A DNA stretch of 64,000 bases from assembly GCF_030538695.1 (NCBI RefSeq), contig NZ_JAUNTN010000004.1:97485-161484 (forward strand), given 5' to 3'. Numbering within the stretch: the first letter of the stretch is position 1; each line of letters begins with the position of its first letter. Of the stretch, positions 36,163-44,845 are shown piece after piece. The notes under the pieces are model-generated. The model saw only the letters and a program-made list of their open reading frames with translations. It did not search any database and was not told the DNA's origin. The translations under genes and the position numbers were made by a program. Origin of the DNA: Paracoccus sp. (in: a-proteobacteria). GTDB taxonomy: Bacteria > Pseudomonadota > Alphaproteobacteria > Rhodobacterales > Rhodobacteraceae.

Positions 36163-37215
36163 TCAGAACCCGGCCTTGATCTTTTCGAACTCGGCCAGTT
36201 GCTTTTCGCGCTGCGCCGGGTCGTTCGGGGTTTGCGACAACACCGGACCGTCGATCGGGCTGATCCCGGCGGTTTCCTGATCCTCGGCTGAAATCAGCTC
36301 CATCGCCTTGTCCGACGTATGGCCATAGCCGATCACCTTCAGCAGCGCAGGACCGGATTGCGGCTCCAGCCATGCGTTGATGAAATCATAGGCTTTGTCC
36401 TCGCTGCCCGGCGCGGTTTTCAGGTTCACGAAGCCGCAGAAAAAGTTGCTGCTGCCCTCGGTCGGGGTGCGGTTGAAGCCGACAGGAAAGCCCTCGCTGC
36501 GCAGTTGCGTGGGGGTGTCATTCCAGGACCAGGACACATCCACCGCACCCGAAGCCATCGCCTGCGACAGCGCCGCCGGGTCCGACCAATAGGACGACAC
36601 ATTCTGATGCGCCTGCCGCAACCAGTCGGCAGCGGCGGCGAATTGTTCATCCGTAACCTCGGTCCAGTCGGTCACGCCGGTGGCCAGATAAGCCAGCGCC
36701 CAGACATCATCGGCGCTGTCGGGCAGCGAGGTGCGGCCCTGATATTTCGGGTTCAGAAACACGTTCAGCGAGGCCACATCCTCGGCCGGGACGGTTTCGG
36801 TGTTATAGGCAATCGCGGTGACGCCCCAGTCAACCGGGACATACCAGACACCTTCGGCATCCTTGAAAATCTCTGACTCCAGAAACTTGGGGTCGATGCT
36901 GTCAAAGGCCGGAATCCGCGACACATCCCAAGGCTGGATCAGCCCGGCATCACGGTATTTCGACACCATCTGGCTGCATGGATGCGCCACATCGGCCTTA
37001 AACCCGGCGGCCAGCTTCTGATAAGCCTCGTCATCATCGCCATAAAAGGCGAAGGTCGGTGCCTGCCCGTGCTTGTCCAGATAGGATTGGAACAGGGACG
37101 GGTCTTCGAACCCGCTCCAGTCGAAAACGGTCAGCTCACGGTCGGCGGCATGGGCAGCCAGCGGCAGGCTCAGCGCCAGTGCGGCCACGGTCGAGCGAAA
37201 GAAATGCTTGGTCAT
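36163..37215 (-). CDS. Polyamine-type (PotD-like) ABC substrate-binding protein, orphan
   Basis: 350 residues with a signal peptide ending AAHAAD near residue 24. The fold is PotD/PotF-like: 'LTVFDWSGFEDPSLFQSYLDKHG', 'DVAHPCSQMVSKYRDAGLIQPWDVSRIP', 'VPVDWGVTAIAYNTE' and 'PDSADDVWALAYL'. It should bind a small cationic ligand such as putrescine or spermidine in the periplasm, but residues of the pocket cannot be assigned by eye. No permease or ATPase gene is adjacent, so it must work with a transporter encoded elsewhere. Confidence 0.88.
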   Translation of the reverse strand: MTKHFFRSTVAALALSLPLAAHAADRELTVFDWSGFEDPSLFQSYLDKHGQAPTFAFYGDDDEAYQKLAAGFKADVAHPCSQMVSKYRDAGLIQPWDVSRIPAFDSIDPKFLESEIFKDAEGVWYVPVDWGVTAIAYNTETVPAEDVASLNVFLNPKYQGRTSLPDSADDVWALAYLATGVTDWTEVTDEQFAAAADWLRQAHQNVSSYWSDPAALSQAMASGAVDVSWSWNDTPTQLRSEGFPVGFNRTPTEGSSNFFCGFVNLKTAPGSEDKAYDFINAWLEPQSGPALLKVIGYGHTSDKAMELISAEDQETAGISPIDGPVLSQTPNDPAQREKQLAEFEKIKAGF

Positions 37216-37319
37216 GCGGGAACGGCCCTTTGGTTGGTCTTTGTCCCGACGCTAACGGCAGCCTGCCTGCCCCGCAAGCCGGATTGCATCCCACGCATAA
37301 CAGGGGCAGGATCGCGCAT

Positions 37320-37958
37320 ATGAAACAGGCACTTCCCCCCATCACGATGATCGCCGGCCAGCCGGTTCTGTTCATCATGGCCGCAGAACCGGAATACGGC
37401 CCCGCCCTGCGCGCCCGCATCCAGCCGCTGATGACCGGCATCGGCCCGGTCGAATCGGCCATCGCCACCAGCGCGGCGCTGACCCGCCTGCCCCGGAACC
37501 CGGCGCTTGTGGTCAGCCTTGGCAGCGCAGGTTCGCAGGTGCTGGAACAATGCGGCGTTTATCAGGCCAGCCATGTCAGCTATCGTGACATGGACGCCAG
37601 CCCGCTTGGCTTTGCCAAAGGCACCACACCGCTGCTGGACCTGCCCGCCGAAATTGCCCTGCCGCTGCGCATTCCAGGCATCCCGACGGCGCGGCTATCT
37701 ACCGGCGGCAATATCGTCTCGGGCGCAGGCTATGACGGGATCGACGCCGAGATGGTCGATATGGAAACCTTTGCCATCCTGCGCTGCTGCCAGCAGGCAG
37801 GTGTGCCGCTGATCGGGCTGCGCGGTATTTCCGACGGCAAAGCCCCGCTGGAAGGTTTACGCGACTGGACCCAATATCTGCATATCATTGACGAAAAACT
37901 GGCCGCCGCCATAGACATGCTGGACACCGCCCTGACCAGCGGCGCAATGCGGCTATAG
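37320..37958 (+). CDS. MTA/SAH nucleosidase-like purine nucleoside phosphorylase-fold protein
   Basis: 212 residues. PNP/UDP-fold: 'FIMAAEPEYG', 'LMTGIGPVESAIATSAAL', 'VVSLGSAGSQVLEQCGVYQAS', 'DAEMVDMETFAIL' (the E-x-E/MET motif contacting ribose) and 'GLRGISDGKAPLEGL' with the catalytic Asp. This fits 5'-methylthioadenosine/S-adenosylhomocysteine nucleosidase-like enzymes, though it is shorter and more divergent than E. coli MtnN. A ggggcagg site precedes the ATG. It is divergent from the PotD-like gene, and its end overlaps the next minus-strand gene by 6 bp. Confidence 0.8.
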   Translation: MKQALPPITMIAGQPVLFIMAAEPEYGPALRARIQPLMTGIGPVESAIATSAALTRLPRNPALVVSLGSAGSQVLEQCGVYQASHVSYRDMDASPLGFAKGTTPLLDLPAEIALPLRIPGIPTARLSTGGNIVSGAGYDGIDAEMVDMETFAILRCCQQAGVPLIGLRGISDGKAPLEGLRDWTQYLHIIDEKLAAAIDMLDTALTSGAMRL

Positions 37959-38501
37959 CAGCCCTTCGGCCTGCTGATGCAGCGTCGAGGGCGGCAGGAT
38001 CAGCGCCTCAACCTCGGCCTGATCGGCGCTGACCGGGGCAAAATCCCACTGATCGACGCCGACATTCACCTGCCCCTCGGCCCCGCGCCAGCTTTTATGC
38101 ACATGGCCGAACAGTTGCACCGCGCCCTTACGCACCCCGTTCCACGTCACCAGCGGATAGTGACACAGCACGAAACGCCGCCCGTCCGCATCCAGCTCGA
38201 CCAGATCATGCACCGAGGCCCAGGGCAGCTCTGTCACCACCCAGTCAGGATCGTGATTTCCCCGCACCAGATGCTTGCGCCCCGGCAGCGCCTCGAACAC
38301 CACCCGCGCCCGGTCTTGCGCGGCCGCACTGTCGCACAGCGCAAAGTCCCCGATAATCCAGAAATCATCATCTGGCCCGACAACTGCGGCCCGCTCGATC
38401 ATCGCCGCATCCATGGCGGCGACCGAACCGAAAGGCCGCCCGAAAAACCGCCGCACCGCGTCATCGGAAAAATGCGTATCTGCCGTAAAGAAATGCGCCA
38501 T
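37953..38501 (-). CDS. Calcineurin-like metallophosphoesterase
   Basis: 182 residues. Metal-site motifs in order: 'FFTADTHFSD' (D-x-H), 'WIIGDFAL' (GD), 'VRGNHD' (GNHD/E), 'LCHYPLVTW' and 'LFGHVHKS' (GHxH). It belongs to the small bacterial phosphoesterases acting on nucleotides or phosphodiesters; substrate not predictable. The ATG at 38501 has GGGGAG five bases ahead; a GTG at 38513 is less likely. Convergent with the nucleosidase gene, overlapping 6 bp. Confidence 0.88.
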   Translation of the reverse strand: MAHFFTADTHFSDDAVRRFFGRPFGSVAAMDAAMIERAAVVGPDDDFWIIGDFALCDSAAAQDRARVVFEALPGRKHLVRGNHDPDWVVTELPWASVHDLVELDADGRRFVLCHYPLVTWNGVRKGAVQLFGHVHKSWRGAEGQVNVGVDQWDFAPVSADQAEVEALILPPSTLHQQAEGLL

Positions 38502-38520
38502 ATCGCTCCCCACTCAGGCT

Positions 38521-38578
38521 TTCTTCTTCATCTAAATATCCCGGGGGAATCGCCGCAGGCGATGGGGGCAGCGCCCCC
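38521..38578 (-). repeat. GGATATTT intergenic element 4, directly behind prfB
   Basis: Read on the minus strand: GGGGGCGCTGCCCCC starts right after the prfB stop, then ATCGCC-TGC-GGCGAT, TCCCCCGGGATATTT (core complement at 38534-38541) and AGATGAAGAAGAAAG. It matches element 1 over about 60 bases with only a few changes. Position suggests use as transcript end of prfB. Confidence 0.85.
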
Positions 38579-39706
38579 TTAATCCTCGGCCTGCGCCTCG
38601 GCCCGGCTTTTGCCTGCCACATCCATGGCCAGCGTCGCCGCCATGAACGCATCCAGATCGCCGTCCAGAACACCCTGCGAATCGCTGGTTTCGTGGCTGG
38701 TGCGCAGGTCTTTGACCATCTGATAGGGATGCAGCACATAAGACCGGATCTGGTTGCCCCAGCCCGCTTCGCCCTTGGCTTCGTGCTGCGCGTTGATCTC
38801 GGCGTTGCGCTTGTCCAGTTCCATCTGATACAGGCGCGCTTTCAGCGCCGCCATGGCATTGGCACGGTTCTGGTGCTGCGATTTTTCCGAACTGGTCACA
38901 ACGATCCCGGTCGGCAGGTGGGTAATCCGCACCGCCGAGTCGGTGGTGTTGACGTGCTGTCCGCCCGCCCCCGAGGACCGATAAGTGTCGATGCGGATTT
39001 CATTATCCGGCACGGTGATTTCGATATTGTCATCCACCACCGGATAGACCCAGACGGATGAAAACGAGGTATGCCGCCGCGCCGCGCTGTCATAGGGGCT
39101 GATGCGCACCAGACGATGCACGCCGCTTTCCGATTTCAGCCAACCATAGGCATTCGGCCCGCTGATTTTATAGGCGGCGCTGCGGATCCCGGCCTCATCA
39201 CCTGCCGTTTCGGACAACAGTTCGACCTCATAGCCCTTCTTTTCTGCCCAACGCACATACATCCGCGCCAGCATGGACGCCCAGTCGCAGCTTTCGGTGC
39301 CGCCCGCGCCTGCGTTGATCTCAAGAAAGGTGTCGTTGCCGTCAGCCTCGCCGTTCAGCAGTGCCTCAAGTTCCTTTTGCGCGGCCTCCAGCGCCAGCGA
39401 TTTCAGGTTCGCCTCGGCCTCGGTCACCAGATCGGCGTCGCCCTCGGCCTCGGCCAGCTCGACCATCTCGGCATTGGCCTCCAGATCACCGGCGATGCGG
39501 CGATAGGTTTCCACCGCATCCGACAGCATCTGCCGGTCGCGCATCAGCTTTTGCGCCCGCGCCGGATCGGACCACAGGTCGCCATCCTCGATCATGGCGT
39601 TCATTTCTTCCAGACGGTGCGGGGCGGTGTCCCAATCCATCCGCTGCGCCAGAAGCCGCAGCGATTTGCGGATCGCATCAATGGTGGCTTGGGTTTCGGC
39701 ACGCAT
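38579..39706 (-). CDS. prfB: Peptide chain release factor 2
   Basis: 375 residues. The peptidyl-hydrolysis motif is in 'SSGAGGQHVNTTDSAVR' (GGQ), and the stop-codon-reading site reads SPYDS rather than the SPF of E. coli, as is common in this class. The opening 'LAQRMDWDTAPHRLEEMN' aligns with the E. coli region holding the programmed +1 frameshift, but the frame is uninterrupted here. RF2 terminates at UGA and UAA. Repeat element 4 follows the stop immediately. Confidence 0.95.
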   Translation of the reverse strand: MRAETQATIDAIRKSLRLLAQRMDWDTAPHRLEEMNAMIEDGDLWSDPARAQKLMRDRQMLSDAVETYRRIAGDLEANAEMVELAEAEGDADLVTEAEANLKSLALEAAQKELEALLNGEADGNDTFLEINAGAGGTESCDWASMLARMYVRWAEKKGYEVELLSETAGDEAGIRSAAYKISGPNAYGWLKSESGVHRLVRISPYDSAARRHTSFSSVWVYPVVDDNIEITVPDNEIRIDTYRSSGAGGQHVNTTDSAVRITHLPTGIVVTSSEKSQHQNRANAMAALKARLYQMELDKRNAEINAQHEAKGEAGWGNQIRSYVLHPYQMVKDLRTSHETSDSQGVLDGDLDAFMAATLAMDVAGKSRAEAQAED

Positions 39707-39792
39707 GGGCGGGCATCCTTCAAACGAACGTCAAACGAAAAAGAGTGCGCCGTTCTAACGCGGCGCACCCCGGCGGGCAATGGGTCAGACGC

Positions 39793-40377
39793 TTAGCGCC
39801 GCCCGGTTATCATCGGTTTCACGAGGTTTTCCCGCTTCCAGACGCGGTAAAACACGATCGTCGCAATATGCAGCACAACCAACAGCAGGATCACCGCCTG
39901 CATCGTATCATGCAGCGCAACCGCCTGACGCGAGATGGCGGTGCTGACATATTTCGCCAGCGGCCCGATGTTGATGTAATCGTCGGCATCCGCAACCAAC
40001 CCGCTGCCGACCTGCACGATCAACGCCGCCAGCATGGCAAACACCGACAGCGAGCCAAGCGGGTTATGCCCGTTCCAATGCGAGGGCTGCCGCCGCAGCA
40101 GGCCCTGAGCATAGTTCAGGATCGACGAAGGGCCATAGATGAAATTGACGAAACGCGCATTGCGCGGCCCGATCAGCCCCCAGATCAGCCGGAACACCAG
40201 CAGCCCGGCGACGCCATAGCCGAACCAGAAATGCAGGGTCATCTGGTTCGGGCCGAACTCTCCCAGCAGCCAGGCGCCGGTGACGCAAATCACCAGCCCC
40301 CAGTGAAACAGCCGGGTGCCAAGATCCCAGACGGGTTCCCCCACCTGATCCCCGGCCTTCTGGTCCGGCCCGGCCAT
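39793..40377 (-). CDS. Di-haem cytochrome b561 family membrane protein
   Basis: 194 residues with four membrane helices; candidate haem-ligand His occur in 'RLFHWGLVICV', 'TLHFWFGYG', 'SHWNGHNPLG' and 'ALHDTMQAVILLLVVLHIA', the pattern of bacterial b561/hydrogenase-type cytochrome b. It should pass electrons between quinol and a periplasmic carrier. It starts 1 bp after the stop of a cytochrome c' gene on the same strand, so the two likely form one electron-transfer pair. The ATG at 40377 leads straight into the first conserved 'VWDLGTRLFHW'. Confidence 0.9.
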   Translation of the reverse strand: MAGPDQKAGDQVGEPVWDLGTRLFHWGLVICVTGAWLLGEFGPNQMTLHFWFGYGVAGLLVFRLIWGLIGPRNARFVNFIYGPSSILNYAQGLLRRQPSHWNGHNPLGSLSVFAMLAALIVQVGSGLVADADDYINIGPLAKYVSTAISRQAVALHDTMQAVILLLVVLHIATIVFYRVWKRENLVKPMITGRR

Positions 40378-40378
40378 C

Positions 40379-40837
40379 TTAGTTGCCCTTGGCGCGATAG
40401 TCGTCGTGGCAGGCTTTGCACGAGCCGCCAAGCTGACCAAAGGCCCCGACCAGCGCGTCCTTGCCATCACCGGCAACGGCGGCGACAGCCTCAGCGCCCT
40501 TCACATAACCGTCAAATTTGGCCTGAAAATCCTCGGGCTTTTCCCAGATTGCGGGCAGCGCGCCGGTGTCGTCGATCTGACCCTGCGCGGTGTTGGGCAG
40601 GAACAGGCCCGGCAGGTCGTATTTGGCCAGTGCGGCCAGGTTGTTGGCGGCCAGCGTCGCGGCTTCGGCATTATATTCGGCCTCGCCGCGCACCATCGGT
40701 GCCAGCACGCCCATTTCCTTGGCCAGCATCAGGAAATAGCCCTGACGCGCCTCGACCGCGGCTTCTTCGGGGGTGTCATCGGCCAGAGCGACCATCGGCA
40801 GGGCGGCCAGCAGGCCGGTCAGAATCAGTTTACGCAT
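40379..40837 (-). CDS. Periplasmic cytochrome c' / c556 type
   Basis: 152 residues with a signal peptide (MRKLILTGLLAALPMVALA). A four-helix domain carries a single haem motif near the C-terminus, CKACH in 'LGGSCKACHDDYRAKGN', as in class II cytochromes c. The fold binds pentacoordinate haem in c' or adds Met in c556; a Met near 'YFLMLAKEMG' could serve as a sixth ligand, which is not certain. Coupled to the b561 gene. Confidence 0.9.
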   Translation of the reverse strand: MRKLILTGLLAALPMVALADDTPEEAAVEARQGYFLMLAKEMGVLAPMVRGEAEYNAEAATLAANNLAALAKYDLPGLFLPNTAQGQIDDTGALPAIWEKPEDFQAKFDGYVKGAEAVAAVAGDGKDALVGAFGQLGGSCKACHDDYRAKGN

Positions 40838-40954
40838 GTTGCACCTATGCTTGCTTGTCAGAGAGATGTCAGAGACTTGCTTGCCGCCCGGCGGGTCCGC
40901 CGGACGCTTTGGTTATGCGGCTATTTTGCGGGCGCAGCATGACCCGTCAACGGG

Positions 40955-43516
40955 TCAATACAGCCCACCCGAGGACATTGTGCCGAAATCCGCCTGTTTC
41001 GGGATCACTTTCTTTTGACCTATCGAGGTCGTAACCTCTCGCGCCTGTTCCGGGGCGCGGATCTGGTCGGGCAGCACCATCGACGAACTGGGGCTGCCGT
41101 CGAACCCGCCTGACACCACCAGCATGGCGTTCCAGTCGGGATCGCTGCCGTCGCGGAAATATTCGCTGATGACGTTATCGCCGCTGGCATCCGCCGACAG
41201 GCGCTGGCCGGTGTGGCGGTCGATCTTGATCCAATGCCCGCCGGGCGGCACCTTGAAAGCCGTGCCGCCGTATTCCTTGACGGCCTGCCGCATGAAGGCG
41301 TTGAACACCGGCACGCACAGCGTCCCGCCATAGGCATTCTGGCCCAGCGAACGCGGCGTATCATAGCCCAGATAACAGCCCGCCACGATATTGCTGGAAT
41401 AGCCGATAAACCACACGTCCTTGGCATCATTGGTGGTCCCGGTCTTGCCTGCCACCGGCACCGGCAGGTTCACGCCCTTGCCCGAGCCGCGCTTGACCAC
41501 GCCTTCCATCATCGAGGTGATCTGATAGGCGGTCACGGCATCCATCACCCGCTCGCGGTCATTGGTGATCTGCGGCGCGGTGCCAGCGGGCAGGTTCGCC
41601 TGCGCACAGCCCACGCAATCGCGGCGGTCATGGCGATAGACGGTCTGGCCGCGCCGGTCCTGCACCCGGTCCACCAGCGTGGGTTCCACCCGCTCACCGC
41701 CATTGGCGAACATGGCATAGGCGGCCACCATGCGGAACAGCGTGGTTTCCTGCGCCCCAAGCGAGTTGGCAAGGAAGGGCTGCAAACGGTCATAGGCGTT
41801 GAACCGTTCCGCATATTGCGCCACCCGGTCCATGCCGATGTCCTGCGCGATACGAATGGTCATCAGGTTGCGGGACTGCTCGATCCCCGTGCGCAGCGGC
41901 GTCGGGCCATAGAACTGGCCACCGGCGTTTTTCGGCTCCCACAGCCCTGCCGGAGTGTTGATGCGGATGGGTTCATCCACAACGATGGTGGCAGGGGTAT
42001 AGTTATTGTCCAGCGCAGCAGCATAGACAAAGGGCTTGAAGGCAGACCCCGGCTGGCGCATCGCCTGCGTGGCGCGGTTGAACACGCTGGACTGATAGCT
42101 GAAGCCGCCCTGCATCGACAGCACCCGACCGGTGTTCACATCCATCGCCATGAACCCGCCCTGAATCGCCGGCACCTGCCGCAGCGTCCAGCGGATGAAC
42201 GCGCCGGTGCTGTCGTCGGTCATGGCACGGACCAGCACCACGTCGCCCTGCTTCAGCAGATCGCCCGGCACCTGCGCACGCGGGCCAAGGCGGCCGTTTT
42301 CCAGGCGCGGACGCGCCCATTGCACGTCGCGGGCCTCGATCCAGTTGCCGCGCGGGTCTTCGATGATGCCCTCGATGCCGATGCGGGCGGTGTTGCCGCC
42401 AACCTCCAGCACGACCGCCGGATACCAGCCGGGAATATCGCGCGGCACCTCGGCATTAAACAGCGCGCCCCGCCATTTGGCCTCATCCGCCAGATCGCTT
42501 TCGGGGATGGTCAGCCCGGTGCCGCGCCAGATACCAAGGCCACGGTCATAATCCTCCAGCGCCTTTTGCAGCGCGTTGGCCGCAACAGTCTGCAATTTCG
42601 GATCGACGGTGGCACGGATGCTAAGGCCCCCGGTGAAGAACTCATCCTCGCCAAACTCGCGCGAGAGCTGGCGGCGGATTTCATCGGTGAAATAGTCGCG
42701 CGGCGGCAGCTTTTCGCGGAAGGACGGAAAGTCGCCGTTCTGCACCGTGCGCAGGGGCAACGCAGCCTGCTCCTTATATGTGGCCTCGTCCAGATAGCCG
42801 TTTTCCCACATCTGCCGCAGCACATAGTTGCGGCGGTCGGTGATGCGTTCCTTGTCATTGACCACCGAACGCGAAGGCGCCTGCGGCATGGCCGCCAGCA
42901 TCGCGGCCTCGGCCGGGGTCAGTTCCGCCAGGCTTTTGTTGAAATAGCTTTGCGCCGCCGACGCCACGCCATAACTGTTCTGACCCAGGAAAATCTCGTT
43001 CAGATACAGTTCAAGGATCTTGTCCTTGGTCAGGTTCTTTTCAAACCGCACCGCAAGGATCAGTTCCTTGACCTTGCGTTCAATGCTGCGGTCGCTGGAC
43101 AGCAGAAAGTTCTTCATCACCTGCTGAGTGATGGTCGAGGCCCCGCGCACGTCCTGACCGCGCGACCGGATCGCCTGCAAACCCGCCGCAGCGATACCTT
43201 CGATGTCGAACCCGTGGTGGCGGTAAAAGTTCTTGTCCTCGGCGCTGATAAACGCGTTCTTGACCAGATCGGGGATTTCCGCAGCCGGAACGAACAACCG
43301 GCGCTCACGGGCATATTCGTCGATCAACTGACCTTCGCCGTTGTAGATGCGGCTGATCGTCGGCGGCTCATAGCGACGCAGGGCCTCATCCGTGGGCAGA
43401 TCGCCGGAATACATCCAGAAGATCGCCCCGATGAACATGGCGCCAAAGACCAGCCCGGTCACGATCAAGGCAAAGATTCCGCCGAAGAAAGACAGGATAT
43501 AACGCAGCAATGGCAC
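40955..43516 (-). CDS. mrcA: Penicillin-binding protein 1A (bifunctional transglycosylase/transpeptidase)
   Basis: 853 residues from the GTG at 43516; a TTG at 43570 would add 18 residues and cannot be excluded. One N-terminal membrane helix, then the GT51 domain ('SAEDKNFYRHHGFD', 'GASTITQQ'), an OB-like insert, and the transpeptidase with SAFKPF (SxxK), SRN and KTGTTND (KTG). It polymerises and crosslinks peptidoglycan. Only about 70 bp separate it from an amidase gene upstream on the same strand, giving a cell-wall pair. Confidence 0.95.
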   Translation of the reverse strand: MPLLRYILSFFGGIFALIVTGLVFGAMFIGAIFWMYSGDLPTDEALRRYEPPTISRIYNGEGQLIDEYARERRLFVPAAEIPDLVKNAFISAEDKNFYRHHGFDIEGIAAAGLQAIRSRGQDVRGASTITQQVMKNFLLSSDRSIERKVKELILAVRFEKNLTKDKILELYLNEIFLGQNSYGVASAAQSYFNKSLAELTPAEAAMLAAMPQAPSRSVVNDKERITDRRNYVLRQMWENGYLDEATYKEQAALPLRTVQNGDFPSFREKLPPRDYFTDEIRRQLSREFGEDEFFTGGLSIRATVDPKLQTVAANALQKALEDYDRGLGIWRGTGLTIPESDLADEAKWRGALFNAEVPRDIPGWYPAVVLEVGGNTARIGIEGIIEDPRGNWIEARDVQWARPRLENGRLGPRAQVPGDLLKQGDVVLVRAMTDDSTGAFIRWTLRQVPAIQGGFMAMDVNTGRVLSMQGGFSYQSSVFNRATQAMRQPGSAFKPFVYAAALDNNYTPATIVVDEPIRINTPAGLWEPKNAGGQFYGPTPLRTGIEQSRNLMTIRIAQDIGMDRVAQYAERFNAYDRLQPFLANSLGAQETTLFRMVAAYAMFANGGERVEPTLVDRVQDRRGQTVYRHDRRDCVGCAQANLPAGTAPQITNDRERVMDAVTAYQITSMMEGVVKRGSGKGVNLPVPVAGKTGTTNDAKDVWFIGYSSNIVAGCYLGYDTPRSLGQNAYGGTLCVPVFNAFMRQAVKEYGGTAFKVPPGGHWIKIDRHTGQRLSADASGDNVISEYFRDGSDPDWNAMLVVSGGFDGSPSSSMVLPDQIRAPEQAREVTTSIGQKKVIPKQADFGTMSSGGLY

Positions 43517-43582
43517 GGCCCCGATATGGTGATTGCCGCGCTCTATAGCTTTGCGGCGGGGATTGGTCAAAACAACTCTGCC

Positions 43583-44845
43583 TTACCGGCGCAGCAAGGG
43601 GGTGCGCGCAGCGTCATCCTGCGCCCAGCCACTCGCCGCGCGGGTAATGGCCGCCACCATCCGCGCCTGCCAGCCGGGATCGGTCAGATTGGAACGGTCC
43701 TGCGAATCGGTCAGAAAGCCCAGTTCGATCAGAACCGACGGAATATCCGGCGCTTTCAGCACCGAGAACGCCGCCGATTGCACCGGACGGCGGTGCATCC
43801 GCAGATCGGCACGCGCCATTTCCGAGGCCACAAACTTGGCGAAATTGACGCTGCGCGGGCCAGTATCTGTGCGCGCAAGGCTCATCAGCACGGTGGCGAT
43901 TTCATCATCGGTCCCGCCAAGATCCACCCCCGCCAGCAGGTCGGCGCGGTCATGCAGCATCGCCAATTGCCGCGCCGCCCGGTCCGAGGCACCCTCGGCC
44001 CAGCTATAGATCGTCGCCCCGGCCGCCTCGCCCGCTGGCAAAGCATCGGCATGCAGGCTGATGAACAGATCGGCTCCCGCGTCCCGCGCAAGGGTCATGC
44101 GCCGCTCCAGCGGGATGAAAATATCCTCATCGCGGATCATCACCACCTCGAACCCGGCACGGGTCAGTGATTCGGACAGGCCGCGAGCATAGGACAGAAC
44201 CAGCGCCGCCTCACTTATGCCACCTGCTTGCGCACCGGAATCAATGCCGCCATGGCCGGGGTCCAGCGCAATGCGCAAAGGCTTGGCCACGCTGGCCTCG
44301 GGCCGCGCAATCGGCGTCGCGGGCTGCGGCAAATCCCACAGCGCCGACATGGCATTGGGCTGCGGGGTGAAATCCGTGTCGGACACCGGGCGCAACCGCA
44401 TCTCCAGCAGCGCGGGGGCGGCCGGATCGGCGGCGCTTTGCGTGGCCCGCTCCAGCGCATAAGGGCCGGGCAGTTCCATCACCAGCCGCGACCAGCCGGG
44501 CCGGAACCGCCCCCAGCGCAGCGCCGGGACCAGATCGGCACCGGGCAGTGCTGCGGGGTCGAGGCCGCTGAAATCGACCTCGCGGAAATCCACCACCAGC
44601 CGCGGCGGATCGGCCAGCATAAAGGTGCGATAAGGCACCGGCTGCCCAAGGCTTAACCGCAGGGTCAGCGGGCGCGGGCGGCCCCGGTCCCGGCCCTCTG
44701 CCGTCAGGCCGGACGCCGCCAGATCGGGCCGCGCCAGTGCCGATTTCACCGCCGCCGACACCTGCGGCTGCGGCATTGCCGGAGCCTGCGCCACAGTCAC
44801 GCCCGGCAGGGCCAATGCCAGAACCAGCAGCAGCGCCCAGATCAC
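43583..44845 (-). CDS. N-acetylmuramoyl-L-alanine amidase with AMIN domain
   Basis: 420 residues: signal peptide, an AMIN domain in about residues 50-150 that binds the wall or outer membrane, and an Amidase_3 domain from about 195 onward with zinc ligands in 'LDPGHGGID' (His), the Glu in 'SEAALVLSYA', 'SLHADA' (His) and the catalytic Glu in 'SVLIELGFLTD'. It corresponds to AmiC/AmiB-type daughter-cell separation enzymes. Its start overlaps the aminotransferase stop by 4 bp; PBP1A follows. Confidence 0.93.
   Translation of the reverse strand: MIWALLLVLALALPGVTVAQAPAMPQPQVSAAVKSALARPDLAASGLTAEGRDRGRPRPLTLRLSLGQPVPYRTFMLADPPRLVVDFREVDFSGLDPAALPGADLVPALRWGRFRPGWSRLVMELPGPYALERATQSAADPAAPALLEMRLRPVSDTDFTPQPNAMSALWDLPQPATPIARPEASVAKPLRIALDPGHGGIDSGAQAGGISEAALVLSYARGLSESLTRAGFEVVMIRDEDIFIPLERRMTLARDAGADLFISLHADALPAGEAAGATIYSWAEGASDRAARQLAMLHDRADLLAGVDLGGTDDEIATVLMSLARTDTGPRSVNFAKFVASEMARADLRMHRRPVQSAAFSVLKAPDIPSVLIELGFLTDSQDRSNLTDPGWQARMVAAITRAASGWAQDDAARTPLLRR

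Noticed and set aside
41213-44170. 985-codon open frame on the plus strand opposite PBP1A and the amidase
   Set aside because: Antisense shadow of two well-supported genes; composition is His/Arg/Gln-rich and no domain is visible.
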